Part shown: piece by piece, positions 6,076 to 15,400 of the stretch
Numbering within the stretch: the stretch's first letter is position 1
Layout of the letters: each line of letters opens with the position of its first letter
From: a virus
Virus record (IMG/VR): IMGVR_UViG_3300017917_002445
Location: 1 to 33,341 of that record
DNA length: 33,341 nt
Reading direction: 5' to 3' (one strand)
Made by a program: the position numbers and the translations under genes
The notes under the pieces: generated by a model
The model's input: the letters and a program-made list of their open reading frames with translations, nothing else
Databases searched by the model: none
What the model was told of the DNA's origin: nothing

Positions 6076-8901
6076 TTAAATAGATCTTGAGTCATGAGTT
6101 AACATTCTTTCTGTAAAAAACATATCGTATGGCTCACAGTCAATTGATACTACCTGATGATCAACAGTTACCTTTTCAAGCAATGTAATTGGTGTCCAAT
6201 CCATAATAGCATAATCATACACCATGTCAGTATTTTCTACTGATAAAGAGCGAATAAACTGAGCTTCCTCATTTCTTTTTACAAGAATATAGTGCGTTTC
6301 TGAAAAAAGATCATTATTAATCGCTACAACAATTGGAGATATTGCTTTTACTACAGAAACAACAGTTGTTTCAACTATATTAATTTGTGGATTAGATTCT
6401 GCCCAGGCTAAAGCATTATTGACTGCTTGTGGATAAGATTCGTAAGGGAAACCAGATATATCTGCAGACAGCAGTTTATCACCTGGCTTAATTGATTCTG
6501 CTAATACTAATCCGCCAGAAGTTCTTACCATAGTAGATACATTAACACTCTTTCCTGGAGGTGGAGGAGGTGGTGGTGGTTCTGCTGGAGGTGGAGGAGG
6601 GGGTGGCGGTGGAGGAGGTGGAGGAGGAGTTCCACCACCTGATGCTAATGTGGTAAAAGATACAGACCCAGTATACGTATAGTTAATACGAACATCAAAA
6701 GTATAGTTTGATGAAGATGATAATCCAGTAACAACTGTTGAAGATCCAGTACCGCCTGATGCTAGCGCAAAGCCTGCAAACAATAACTCCCAGCTTGTTT
6801 GAGTTACTCCACTAACAGACCAATTTATTGTCGCTGCATCAGCAGTTATTCCTGAAGCAGATACACTAACAGTTACTGAGACTGGTGGAGGAGGGGGAGG
6901 AGGTGGTGGTGCTGTATTTCCAACAGTATAATATGATGAACTTGAATAAAAAGTTCCATAAGCAGTAGTTGCACCAACCGTTACAGTAGTGTAAACCCCT
7001 GCTGCACTGCCCTCAAACTCTGTTAGTGCAGAAGATCTTGAGCCAAGGTATTCATCATTTATACCTGAATAAAATGGACTAGGCAAAACATAGTCATTAT
7101 TTGTAGATATAGACCAGTAAGTTACTGGTTGATTGCATGACCAGTTAAACGTTGTTCCGCTAATACTAGAAGTAACAGATACAGAAACAGGTGGAGGTGG
7201 CGGTGGTGGGGGAGGAGGAGGGGCAGACTGCATTGTTATCGTGTTTGTTGTTATCCAAACTGATTCTGAATAATCATCTGCCATAGCTCTAACTTTAGCG
7301 TAGACAGAATCTCCAATTGATGCAGCCTGAACTCTTCCGCCAAAGCTTTCTGCTGTTGTAAAACCCTGACTGACACCATTCACAAACCACTCAACAGAAT
7401 GAACAATGATAGTCTTAGTCCAAGTTCCTAAATTATCTAAGTAAGCTGATGAAGTGTCAAGCTGAGTAACTGTTGGAGGAGTAATATTTGCTGGAGGTGT
7501 AGGAGCAACATATCCAGTTGCTTCTATGACATTTGAAGAGTATACTTGAGGAGAGGTTCCATATGAGTTTGTAGCATATGCATAAGCTCTAAAATATTGT
7601 GTGCCAGGTCCAGCATCTGTATTTGTAACGGTATACGTAAATGAGGTATTTGTTGCTGGATCATTTCCTGCAATTGCAAAGCCTCCAGTTGCATCATTGT
7701 TGGTTGCTGATTCAGATCTATATAGAAAAATGCCGTATGAGGTTGGATTACCTGACCATCCAGAAGTCTGCACAGTTAAAGTTCCACCAACTGCACCGCT
7801 TCCAGAAAGTGTAACAGTTCCACCTGCTGGTATAAATGGGTTAGTGGATGAAAGTGGTCCAACTGCATCTGAAGTTACAGGGTCTCCTGCTCCAAAATTG
7901 TTGGATGGGACAATCGTTACGCTGATATAATTATTTGCAAAAATACTACCTGCATAAAATGTTTCATTTGTAGAGCCTTGATGAGGAGTAAATGTTACTC
8001 CATCTTCTGAATAATTCCACTGATATGTATAAGTTGTTCCTGTAGCAAATCCTGATGGTACAGCTGTAAATGTTCCACCAATAGCCAAGTAGTCATAAGT
8101 AATTAATACGCTTCCCCCTTCTGGAACTCCATTTAATGAATAAATGTTTGAGTCATTTCCAAGGTAACCATTTGTATTGGTGTTGCCTGTTGATGGTATT
8201 ACTTTAAAGAAATACGATTTACCGTTTGTTAATCCTGTTACTGTAGCTTGAGATGTTGCCCCTGAGTATCCAGCAAAAAATGTCCAAGTTGGAGTTGTTG
8301 ACTGTCTATAGTAAACAAGGTGTCTATTTGCAAATTGCGATGGTGTCCAGGTTAATGTTGCTGTTGTTGTAGTAGAAGATAGCAAATCAAGGTCAGTAAT
8401 GTCTCTGCATGCTTCAATTTCTACTGGATCAGATTCAGATGAACCATCGTTGCCAGAGTTGCTATTAGTTGCAATAGATCTATATCTATAATAGTTTGTA
8501 GTATTTGGCGTAACATCTGCTTGTGCAATTAAATATGAATCATTTGTATTACTACTTCCAATTGCTGGGTTCACTGATGTTCCACCTGAACCTACTATAT
8601 TAGAATAATTCATATTGTCAGTGCTTTTTTGAATTATAAAGCTAACACTTGTTGAGCGAAACCAATGATATAGCTTTCCAGTTATTGTAGCTTTTCTAGT
8701 AGTGCTATTTGTTGTAAGTGTTGCCTCTACTTGTTTTTCAATGGTTGGAATTGGAGATGAAGAATAAACCATTTTCCAAACACTGGTGCCAGCTTTTACC
8801 CATACAGCTTTTGCCTTAGACCAAGTAGTTGTATTCTTTTTAATAAATACCTCAGTTGGCTCAACCCAAGTTGAAGTATTCTTTTTAACCCACAGTGCCA
8901 T
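6076..8901 (-). CDS. Tail fibre-like protein: WVK repeats, FN3 domains, poly-proline linkers, C-terminal Hint domain
   Basis: A 941-residue virion protein, probably at the tail tip. The N-terminus has three short repeats ('ALWVKKNTSTW', 'VFIKKNTTTW', 'VWVKAGTSVW'). A chain of Ig/FN3-like beta domains follows, for example 'LTWTPSQFANRHLVYY' and 'TGLTNGKSYFFKV'. Three poly-proline tracts lie at residues 561-571, 665-673 and 759-782. Residues 785-941 form a Hint domain: block A 'SVNVSTMVRTSGG' with 'IKPGDKLLSAD', block B-like 'SETHYILVKR', block F 'EPYDMFFTERMLTHD'. Ser785 takes the usual Cys position and the end is His-Asp-Ser rather than His-Asn-Cys. ATG 8901 is preferred over 8931, which would overlap the previous gene by 29 bases and start before the WVK repeats; neither has a strong ribosome site. 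Confidence 0.75.
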   Translation of the reverse strand: MALWVKKNTSTWVEPTEVFIKKNTTTWSKAKAVWVKAGTSVWKMVYSSSPIPTIEKQVEATLTTNSTTRKATITGKLYHWFRSTSVSFIIQKSTDNMNYSNIVGSGGTSVNPAIGSSNTNDSYLIAQADVTPNTTNYYRYRSIATNSNSGNDGSSESDPVEIEACRDITDLDLLSSTTTTATLTWTPSQFANRHLVYYRQSTTPTWTFFAGYSGATSQATVTGLTNGKSYFFKVIPSTGNTNTNGYLGNDSNIYSLNGVPEGGSVLITYDYLAIGGTFTAVPSGFATGTTYTYQWNYSEDGVTFTPHQGSTNETFYAGSIFANNYISVTIVPSNNFGAGDPVTSDAVGPLSSTNPFIPAGGTVTLSGSGAVGGTLTVQTSGWSGNPTSYGIFLYRSESATNNDATGGFAIAGNDPATNTSFTYTVTNTDAGPGTQYFRAYAYATNSYGTSPQVYSSNVIEATGYVAPTPPANITPPTVTQLDTSSAYLDNLGTWTKTIIVHSVEWFVNGVSQGFTTAESFGGRVQAASIGDSVYAKVRAMADDYSESVWITTNTITMQSAPPPPPPPPPPPVSVSVTSSISGTTFNWSCNQPVTYWSISTNNDYVLPSPFYSGINDEYLGSRSSALTEFEGSAAGVYTTVTVGATTAYGTFYSSSSYYTVGNTAPPPPPPPPPVSVTVSVSASGITADAATINWSVSGVTQTSWELLFAGFALASGGTGSSTVVTGLSSSSNYTFDVRINYTYTGSVSFTTLASGGGTPPPPPPPPPPPPPPAEPPPPPPPPGKSVNVSTMVRTSGGLVLAESIKPGDKLLSADISGFPYESYPQAVNNALAWAESNPQINIVETTVVSVVKAISPIVVAINNDLFSETHYILVKRNEEAQFIRSLSVENTDMVYDYAIMDWTPITLLEKVTVDHQVVSIDCEPYDMFFTERMLTHDSRSI
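6556..6627 (-). repeat. Proline codon tract (P14-Ala-Glu-P8)
   Basis: Twenty-four codons encode fourteen prolines, Ala-Glu, and eight prolines, directly before the Hint domain. All four proline codons are mixed, so the tract is selected at protein level rather than being a simple base repeat. It is the longest of three such linkers in this gene. Confidence 0.9.
6883..6909 (-). repeat. Proline codon tract (P9)
   Basis: Nine consecutive proline codons using CCA, CCT and CCC, linking two beta domains of the tail protein. Confidence 0.9.
7189..7221 (-). repeat. Proline codon tract (P11)
   Basis: Eleven consecutive proline codons of mixed type, linking the FN3-rich part to the next beta domain of the same protein. 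Confidence 0.9.
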
Positions 8902-8902
8902 T

Positions 8903-11900
8903 TTAGTATTGAACCCACAAATCTCCGACATATCCTGTTGATCCAGTTGGATCTGAAACGTGAACAGTGGATGTATCTTGATAGTATACAGCCATACCTA
9001 AGCTTAGCACACCAGTTACTGGATTTTCAACTATCATTCTTTGCCTTCCCAAAGGTCCCAATGGATACATTCCCATATAAGATGTACCACCTTGAGCAAT
9101 TGGGGTATCACTGTCTTGAAGGTTACCGCTTGAATCAATATATCCAGCTGTTGTTATTAACTGAGATTGACCATAGTAATTTACTACAGAGTTTCCTTGA
9201 AGAGGTAGTCCACTAATTAATGTTCCTGTAGAGCCAAGCTTGATCTGTGAGTAGCCAACGTAAGCACTTCCAACATTTCCTCCTTTAAACTCTGAGGTAC
9301 TAAGCAAAATCTCTCCATTTATATACTTAATATATGCTGAAGGACCTCCAAGGTTAAAAGTTCCATCATTGTCTAGATAATAACCATCAGACGTACTACT
9401 TACGCTAGTCTTTGAGCCACCATAAAGTGTACCCTTGAGTGTTGCATTCTGAGCATATAAATCTCCATTATGTTTTACCCAAAAATTAGGGCTTGATAAA
9501 TTTCCAGCTTTTATAGCATAATCAGTGTCATATCCTGCTGTAATAGAAATTCCCTTTGCAGAGTTAGCAGTTTTAGAAACAACCTTTAGCTCTTGATTTG
9601 GTGAGTCTAAAGTTATATAGTTTGAAGACATTACTCCGTCAGATATCAACCATCCAGAGGATTCAGTTTCTCCAAATAAAGCTTTACGGCTCCATAGGGT
9701 AACTCCAGTTGTTGTTCCTACTGTAATTGGACTTGAATAAATTTTTGTTGTTGCTGTTCCGCCTGAATTTAAAGCAAGGATTCCCTCATCCCCAAGTTTT
9801 AAGGTGCCTGTACCTGTTGCAATTAGATATCCATTTGATCCAAGATTAATGTTTGCGTTAAAATATGATTGCTGATTTACTGTTATTCCACCAGTAATTG
9901 TGGCTGAACTTGCTGTTAGGGCTCCAGTATTCGTTACCTTAAACACTCCGCTGCCTGCATTAATTAGGTCTGATGATGTTCCATCACCAATAATACTAAT
10001 CTTTCGTGCTGTTACTGCTCCTGCTGGTGTAACAGAAAATTTAGCCAGATCATCTGAATTACTTGAAGAGCTTGCCCCTGCCCAAAATGCATAGGTACCA
10101 CTAGCAGAAAGACCAGTATAAGTTGAACCACTTACATACCCATCATTCTGGATTGCAGTTGGCGATATTGTCCAATCTCCAATGAGTGCTCTTTTTGTAA
10201 TAAAGGTAGGTTCATTTGTGCCTGCGCTATTAATTATTTCGGTTGTCCAGTCACCACTTGCATCATAGGCAAACAGTCCATCTTTATTAAAAAATACTTG
10301 AGGATATTCAGTCTCATCTCCAGGGCCTGAAAAAATTGATCCGTCTGTTTGTATTTTAATAGGATTTTCAATTAAAGATAATGTTCCAACATCTATTGGG
10401 GTTACTTCAACACCACTTGTTTGTCCAGTTTTCTCCATGCTGTAATATGAGTTATTATTGTATTGATCATAAAACCTTACAATCACATATCTTTTATCGT
10501 TTGTTGGAGTTATTATGGTTGCTGGACTTAAGCCAGAGTAAATCATTTCGTTATCGTTTGTTGGTATTACTGTCCAAGCAGTTGACTTTTCATAAACCTC
10601 TAGTCTGGTTGCTCCTGATGGCATATCAAAGTCAACTACATATCCATTAGATATAGGACTTACTCTAAATACTCCTGTTGGAGAGTTAACATTTGGAGTG
10701 CCTAAAGTAGGATAAATACTGGCCAAAGGATTTGCTCTTGTTATTGGACCAGATGAGATTGATGATGTTGATTCTACACCTTGTGCGGAAAGGGCAGAAA
10801 TATATACCTTAAACTTTGAGTAGTATGTACCAAACTGTCCATACATATCTAATGATTTAATTACAAACTCTGTATCTAAAGCATCAAGTATTTTATAATA
10901 GAATGCAGAAAGAGATGTGCTTTCTACGTCATTAACATAAGGAACAAGCTTAACCTTAATTGTTGTTCCCGCATTTTCTGAGGGCCTAACAAAAGAAACC
11001 TTTATGTCGTTACTTTGCCATTCTGCTGTTGCTGTATTAAAATTTGTTGGTGGTGTTGTATTTGTTGGCATAAACTGATCTGGAGTAATATCAGCAATTT
11101 CAGAATAAACAGAGTTATTGGCAGACTTAGCAACATATTTAACTCTAACCCATCTGTGTGCTCCATCTGGTGTGTAGATAACTGAAGTTGCATTAGTTGT
11201 AATTGGTGATGCCTGAACCCATCCCTCTGTCAAGCTTACATTTGCTTTTACTGTTTCTGTTGTAACCTTTTCTTCAATTATTATTCCGTAAAAATTTTTA
11301 GTAAGTGCTTCTGCAAGGTTTGCTGAGTCTAGAGTTACTGTGTAATAGTCAACACCTTTAGTCATAGTAAATACTGGTTTTGGAAAACTTGACACATAAA
11401 GTGGCACATCAGCAAGAACAAAATCATTGCACTTATAAAGGCTACAGGTTGCAACCCCCACCTGGTCAATATTTTGAGAAAGCTCTATTCCTGTTCTTTG
11501 TATATCTGCGTCTTCTATTGTAAGCGTTTGCTCAGAAGAAGAGTTGGATAAAAATGTTGATTCATATCCATACCCTGCCCTAAGAAAATAATCTTTATTG
11601 TTTGTCTTATCTCTAACCTTAACCAAGAACCTATGTATACCCTGATTTGCTGAATCACTTGGATCAAACGTAAACGTAAGAACTATGTTATCTCCAGACC
11701 AAGTTGCAACAAGGTCTGAAACATTTCCTGGCAAATCAGTTACTGCAGATTCTCCAGCTATATTTGCAACTGGATCATAAGTTGATCCATTAGGGCTTAT
11801 GGTTGTTGTTCCTCCAACTAATAGAGGTACACCGTTTAATCCTACAACTTCAATTTCAGCACCAATGGTGGCCTTAGTTAATCCAATTTGATCCCACGCC

Positions 11901-11980
11901 AAACGTGGGTCATCAACTCCAATTACGATTGTCGGATTTTTTGCTACTGAGCGATTACTACGATATTCTGAGTTCACCAT
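8903..11980 (-). CDS. Large tail fibre / minor tail protein with FN3-like and beta-helical regions
   Basis: A 1,025-residue structural protein. The N-terminal third has FN3-like sandwiches ('SDLVATWSGDNIVLTFTF', 'GIHRFLVKVRDK'), and more follow around residues 310-410 ('TAEWQSNDIKVSFVRP'). The C-terminal half is a run of short beta repeats rich in G, S, T and N ('INLGSNGYLIATGTGTLKL', 'NSGGTATTKIYSS'), as in trimeric beta-helical fibres. The extreme C-terminus ('QRMIVENPVTGVLSLGMAV') looks like a compact cap. AAGGG precedes ATG 11980. It lies between the lectin-like protein and the FN3/Hint protein, so it is likely part of the host-contact device. No enzymatic motif seen. Confidence 0.75.
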   Translation of the reverse strand: MVNSEYRSNRSVAKNPTIVIGVDDPRLAWDQIGLTKATIGAEIEVVGLNGVPLLVGGTTTISPNGSTYDPVANIAGESAVTDLPGNVSDLVATWSGDNIVLTFTFDPSDSANQGIHRFLVKVRDKTNNKDYFLRAGYGYESTFLSNSSSEQTLTIEDADIQRTGIELSQNIDQVGVATCSLYKCNDFVLADVPLYVSSFPKPVFTMTKGVDYYTVTLDSANLAEALTKNFYGIIIEEKVTTETVKANVSLTEGWVQASPITTNATSVIYTPDGAHRWVRVKYVAKSANNSVYSEIADITPDQFMPTNTTPPTNFNTATAEWQSNDIKVSFVRPSENAGTTIKVKLVPYVNDVESTSLSAFYYKILDALDTEFVIKSLDMYGQFGTYYSKFKVYISALSAQGVESTSSISSGPITRANPLASIYPTLGTPNVNSPTGVFRVSPISNGYVVDFDMPSGATRLEVYEKSTAWTVIPTNDNEMIYSGLSPATIITPTNDKRYVIVRFYDQYNNNSYYSMEKTGQTSGVEVTPIDVGTLSLIENPIKIQTDGSIFSGPGDETEYPQVFFNKDGLFAYDASGDWTTEIINSAGTNEPTFITKRALIGDWTISPTAIQNDGYVSGSTYTGLSASGTYAFWAGASSSSNSDDLAKFSVTPAGAVTARKISIIGDGTSSDLINAGSGVFKVTNTGALTASSATITGGITVNQQSYFNANINLGSNGYLIATGTGTLKLGDEGILALNSGGTATTKIYSSPITVGTTTGVTLWSRKALFGETESSGWLISDGVMSSNYITLDSPNQELKVVSKTANSAKGISITAGYDTDYAIKAGNLSSPNFWVKHNGDLYAQNATLKGTLYGGSKTSVSSTSDGYYLDNDGTFNLGGPSAYIKYINGEILLSTSEFKGGNVGSAYVGYSQIKLGSTGTLISGLPLQGNSVVNYYGQSQLITTAGYIDSSGNLQDSDTPIAQGGTSYMGMYPLGPLGRQRMIVENPVTGVLSLGMAVYYQDTSTVHVSDPTGSTGYVGDLWVQY

Positions 11981-11991
11981 AGCTGCCCTTT

Positions 11992-12456
11992 TTACTTTGG
12001 CCCAACAGCCATCCAGTTAATATAAAAATATCCACTGAGGTCTGTTGTGGTACCTGCATTAGTTAGTCTAACTGCAAACCCATCTACTTTCACATCGTAT
12101 ATTGTTAGAACAATATTTGCATTACTTGTTCTTACTGTATTTCCTCCGAATTGTATAGTTGCAGTGACTATTGGACTTCCAGAAAATGCTGTTCCAAACT
12201 CTATTGGACCATATTTAAATTTTCCGCTTGTGCCTTCATCTGCCACAACATACTTATAGCGACCAGTAACTAGCTTTTGAGTTCCCAAATTAAATTCGTG
12301 TGTGTTTGTTGCAGAAACATTCCATTCACCAGTACCTACTGTGGTAGCTCCATAATTTGTAGTTATATTATCAAGTCTATCTTTGACTTCTTGGATATCA
12401 GAAGTTACCTGCTGCCAGGCTGCTAAATCAATTATTTCTGGGTTACTAGCTGTCAT
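11992..12456 (-). CDS. Tail protein with C-terminal H-type-lectin-like domain
   Basis: A 154-residue protein. The N-terminal ~35 residues form a helix/coiled coil ('WQQVTSDIQEVKDRLDNI'), as in trimerising fibre proteins. Residues about 55-154 resemble the H-type lectin fold seen at fibre tips: 'FGTAFSGSPIVTATIQFGG', 'LTIYDVKVDGFAVRLTN', and the terminal strand 'YFYINWMAVGPK'. It probably binds host surface sugar. ATG 12456 has a GGAG ribosome site (rather distant, about 10 bases), and an extended -10 precedes it. The lectin assignment is from pattern only. Confidence 0.65.
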   Translation of the reverse strand: MTASNPEIIDLAAWQQVTSDIQEVKDRLDNITTNYGATTVGTGEWNVSATNTHEFNLGTQKLVTGRYKYVVADEGTSGKFKYGPIEFGTAFSGSPIVTATIQFGGNTVRTSNANIVLTIYDVKVDGFAVRLTNAGTTTDLSGYFYINWMAVGPK

Positions 12457-12477
12457 TTTTTATTCTCCAATCCTTTA

Positions 12478-12486
12478 ATTATACCA
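12478..12486 (-). promoter_or_regulatory. Candidate extended -10 promoter before the lectin-like gene
   Basis: TGGTATAAT on the minus strand in the 37-base gap after the 1,436-residue tail gene, identical in all nine bases to the motifs at 3036-3044 and 32294-32302. No clear -35 box. It would separate expression of the fibre genes from the upstream tail genes. Confidence 0.45.
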
Positions 12487-12493
12487 CAGGGGC

Positions 12494-15400
12494 TTACTCT
12501 TGGATCCTGTTGAGCACAAGAGAGGTAGAAAGCCCATTTTCAAACGAATGAGATATTGATGAAACAATACATCTTTGTTGGCTAATCCCATTTAAGCTAT
12601 AAGAAAATGTTACTATGTCTCCAACCTGAAATAGTGGGTTTCCAAAAATCTTTAAAGATATGTTTTTAGAAAAACCAGAAAGTCCACTCTCAATTAGCTT
12701 CATGACTTTTCTTGCAGAGGTTTTTGATTGGATCCACTTTGTGTCTATTTGAACAACCTCAGAGGCATTGCCAATGTCTACAACATAATCAATCAACTCT
12801 GGGTCTGAAGGCACAATTGCTTCATGGGTGTACATTGTAAAATTAATAGAAAAATTATTAACTGAGTCTGCTTCTTTTTTAATCCACACTTGATGCGAAG
12901 CATTATTGGCAAGAGCAATTCTACCTCTGTGGCCACTATTGATTAATGTAGAGTATGCAATTGAGTTTGCATTAACTAATTTTTTGTAGGTTGTTCCCTT
13001 GTCATCAACGCCATTGCCTGCATAGTAATTCCACATATATTGTATCTTTGAGTGGTTTGCTGTTACTGCTGCTGGAGTTCCATACTCAACATCATATGTA
13101 TTTATTAATTTTATTTCTGGAGTTGTTTGCATCATGTATGATGGAGAGTTTAATGCTAATGGTCTATCCTGTATTATTCCATCTAAAAACTCAGAGTCTT
13201 GCAGAAAGTTATTTACTTTTCTTGACTGCAATGGTTTTGTGGTTGCGTAAATTTCTCTTAAATAGCCCAACACTCCAGTTGTGTTCTTGCTATACTCTAT
13301 TGCTGGGTGAGCATTTTGAGGAGGATATCCATCATTTGCTACGCAATAACCAAATTGAGTATCTTTTGATGGAATCATGTCCATTGAAGGATTTTTCCTT
13401 GTACCTAAAATTTCATTTTTGCCTATTGTTTCCCAGCCAGTTCCAAGTGGATTAGTTTCTTCATCATATGTTCCTCCAGGTATTTGCCATCCAGAAATTT
13501 TAATTCCATTTAAAAATACATAGAATATTGTTTTCTTGTCTTCTGGTGTTCCATCTTCTCCAGTTGACCCATCTGATTCTTCCCAGACTACCTGTAAATC
13601 AAATACTTGGTCTTGAATGTATCCATAGCTGTATGTTCCATCAGTTAGTTTTGTTTTGTTGACTATCTTTGGAAAATTAGCAATAATGTCATTGCATACC
13701 TTTGTAATGTCAACCCAATGAGTAACGGCTGATTCAGTTTCTATTTGCATGATATATCTATATTTTGGTGAATTGTCTAGCTTGATTCTATTTAATGTGA
13801 CATAGATTGTTTCGGCACCACCTTTGTTAAAAAATAGGCCTGCATAAGCATGAGTGTTTGGCGGAAACTCAAATTTAACAGAGTATGTGTGATAGCCTTT
13901 ATCAACCTCAGTTGTTGGTGATACTGTTATTACCTTAAATATATCTAAAAGTGGTGTTGAGTCATAAACACGAAACCTAGAAATACTTGGATAAAGAGAA
14001 TTTTCGGTGTTCTTGTTAACAACATTAACTTCTCCTGAAGTATTTGATATTATGTTAGTTGCAGTTAAATCTTTGCTGCTTAAGCTAGTAGCTCTTTTAT
14101 GTGCAGATGGCACAGTTCCAAAAAGTCCACGCTTAACATTATTTATGTTTCCCGTTGGATTTGCTGTCATATCGTACTGTGATCCAATAGAAGCAAGGCC
14201 TCCAGAAACATAGCTGCCCTGTCTGTCGCTTGCAATAGTAAACGATGTGCTTGTTGCATTTGTAATTGTTCCAGTTGTATTAAAGGCTACTGGACTTACC
14301 TTGCTAACTGATACCTTGTCTCCTTCTTTAAAAGAATTGTTTGCTGTGTATACTATGTACTCTCCATCACTAACAGCATCAGTAATGTCTGCAAATGACT
14401 GTCTTAGTTGAACCCCGTACTTTTTTATAAATCTAGTTATCTCAGACTGCAACTCAAGATTATTTTTAATTGATACAAGCTCTGTTTTCTTTAAGCTACC
14501 AGTGCCAGTTGACAGCTCGTATTCTTTATACTCAAATGAAACTACTTCGTTTTCAATTATTGCATATCCATTGCTATCTCTGTTGTATGCATAAAATATA
14601 CTGTCTATGTCTCCACCATTTGTGCTCAAGGTTGTTGATTGTTTTTCTATGCCATCTTTTATGTAGTTAAATCCTACAGAATCTGTTTTTTGTTGTTCCC
14701 ACAAAATATCATTTGAAGTTACATACACAAAAGATGGAGATGACTTTATATTGTTTTCTTGAACATTTCTTAAGCTTAAAGATTGCTTTATCTTTGGCTC
14801 AGTATATTTAATAGAAATTTTTCCTGGTTTGGCTTTGTTTTGTATAGAGAATCCATTTTGATAAACATTGGCATCTGAAATACTGGCAACTGAAGAAGCT
14901 GTTGGAGACATAATATCCTGCAAGCTTAAAAACTTCATAATCCCATATTCATCAATATATACTGCAATCTGATATGGAAGCAATAACTCATTGATTGAAG
15001 CGATCAATGTTGTATCTTTTGAGTAAACAGAATAGTAATATATGTCAAGCGGAAAGTTTTTATTGTTACAGACTTTATACAGAGAGTCATAATCGTAATC
15101 TGTGAATCCAGCTAGATCTAATATATCTGATACTACATCAAATGCACTCTTTTGATTAGAAACATAGTCTGGTGCTGGCAGAGATTGTAGATACTTAGAA
15201 ATATCAAAACATTGAATAGACACAGAGTCTATATCTGATTCGTCCCAAGACTCTGAATAAAAAACTCCACCTGGTACATAAGAAGAAATTCCAGATACCG
15301 TTCCAGAAGATAGTATTGAGTATTCAGATAGTTTGTAGCCAGTATAGAACTTAATTCCTTTGCGAAGCATTTTTGATATGACCGTATTAAAGGTATTATT

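Noticed and set aside
5727-6083. A 118-codon open frame on the plus strand
   Set aside because: It is antisense to the 2OG oxygenase gene, whose catalytic motifs prove the minus-strand frame.
6556-7221. G-rich plus-strand tracts that could be read as G-quadruplexes or as a DNA repeat array
   Set aside because: They are fully explained as mixed-codon proline tracts on the minus strand; guanine runs are mostly GG and vary with codon choice, so no separate DNA role is needed.
7601-7930. A 109-codon open frame on the plus strand
   Set aside because: It is a shadow of the FN3-rich tail protein; Val/Ala/Pro-rich composition and no start signals.
8902-8931. Starting the Hint-ended tail protein at ATG 8931
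   Set aside because: It would overlap the previous gene by 29 bases, add ten residues before the WVK repeats, and its AGGA lies only about 3 bases from the ATG.
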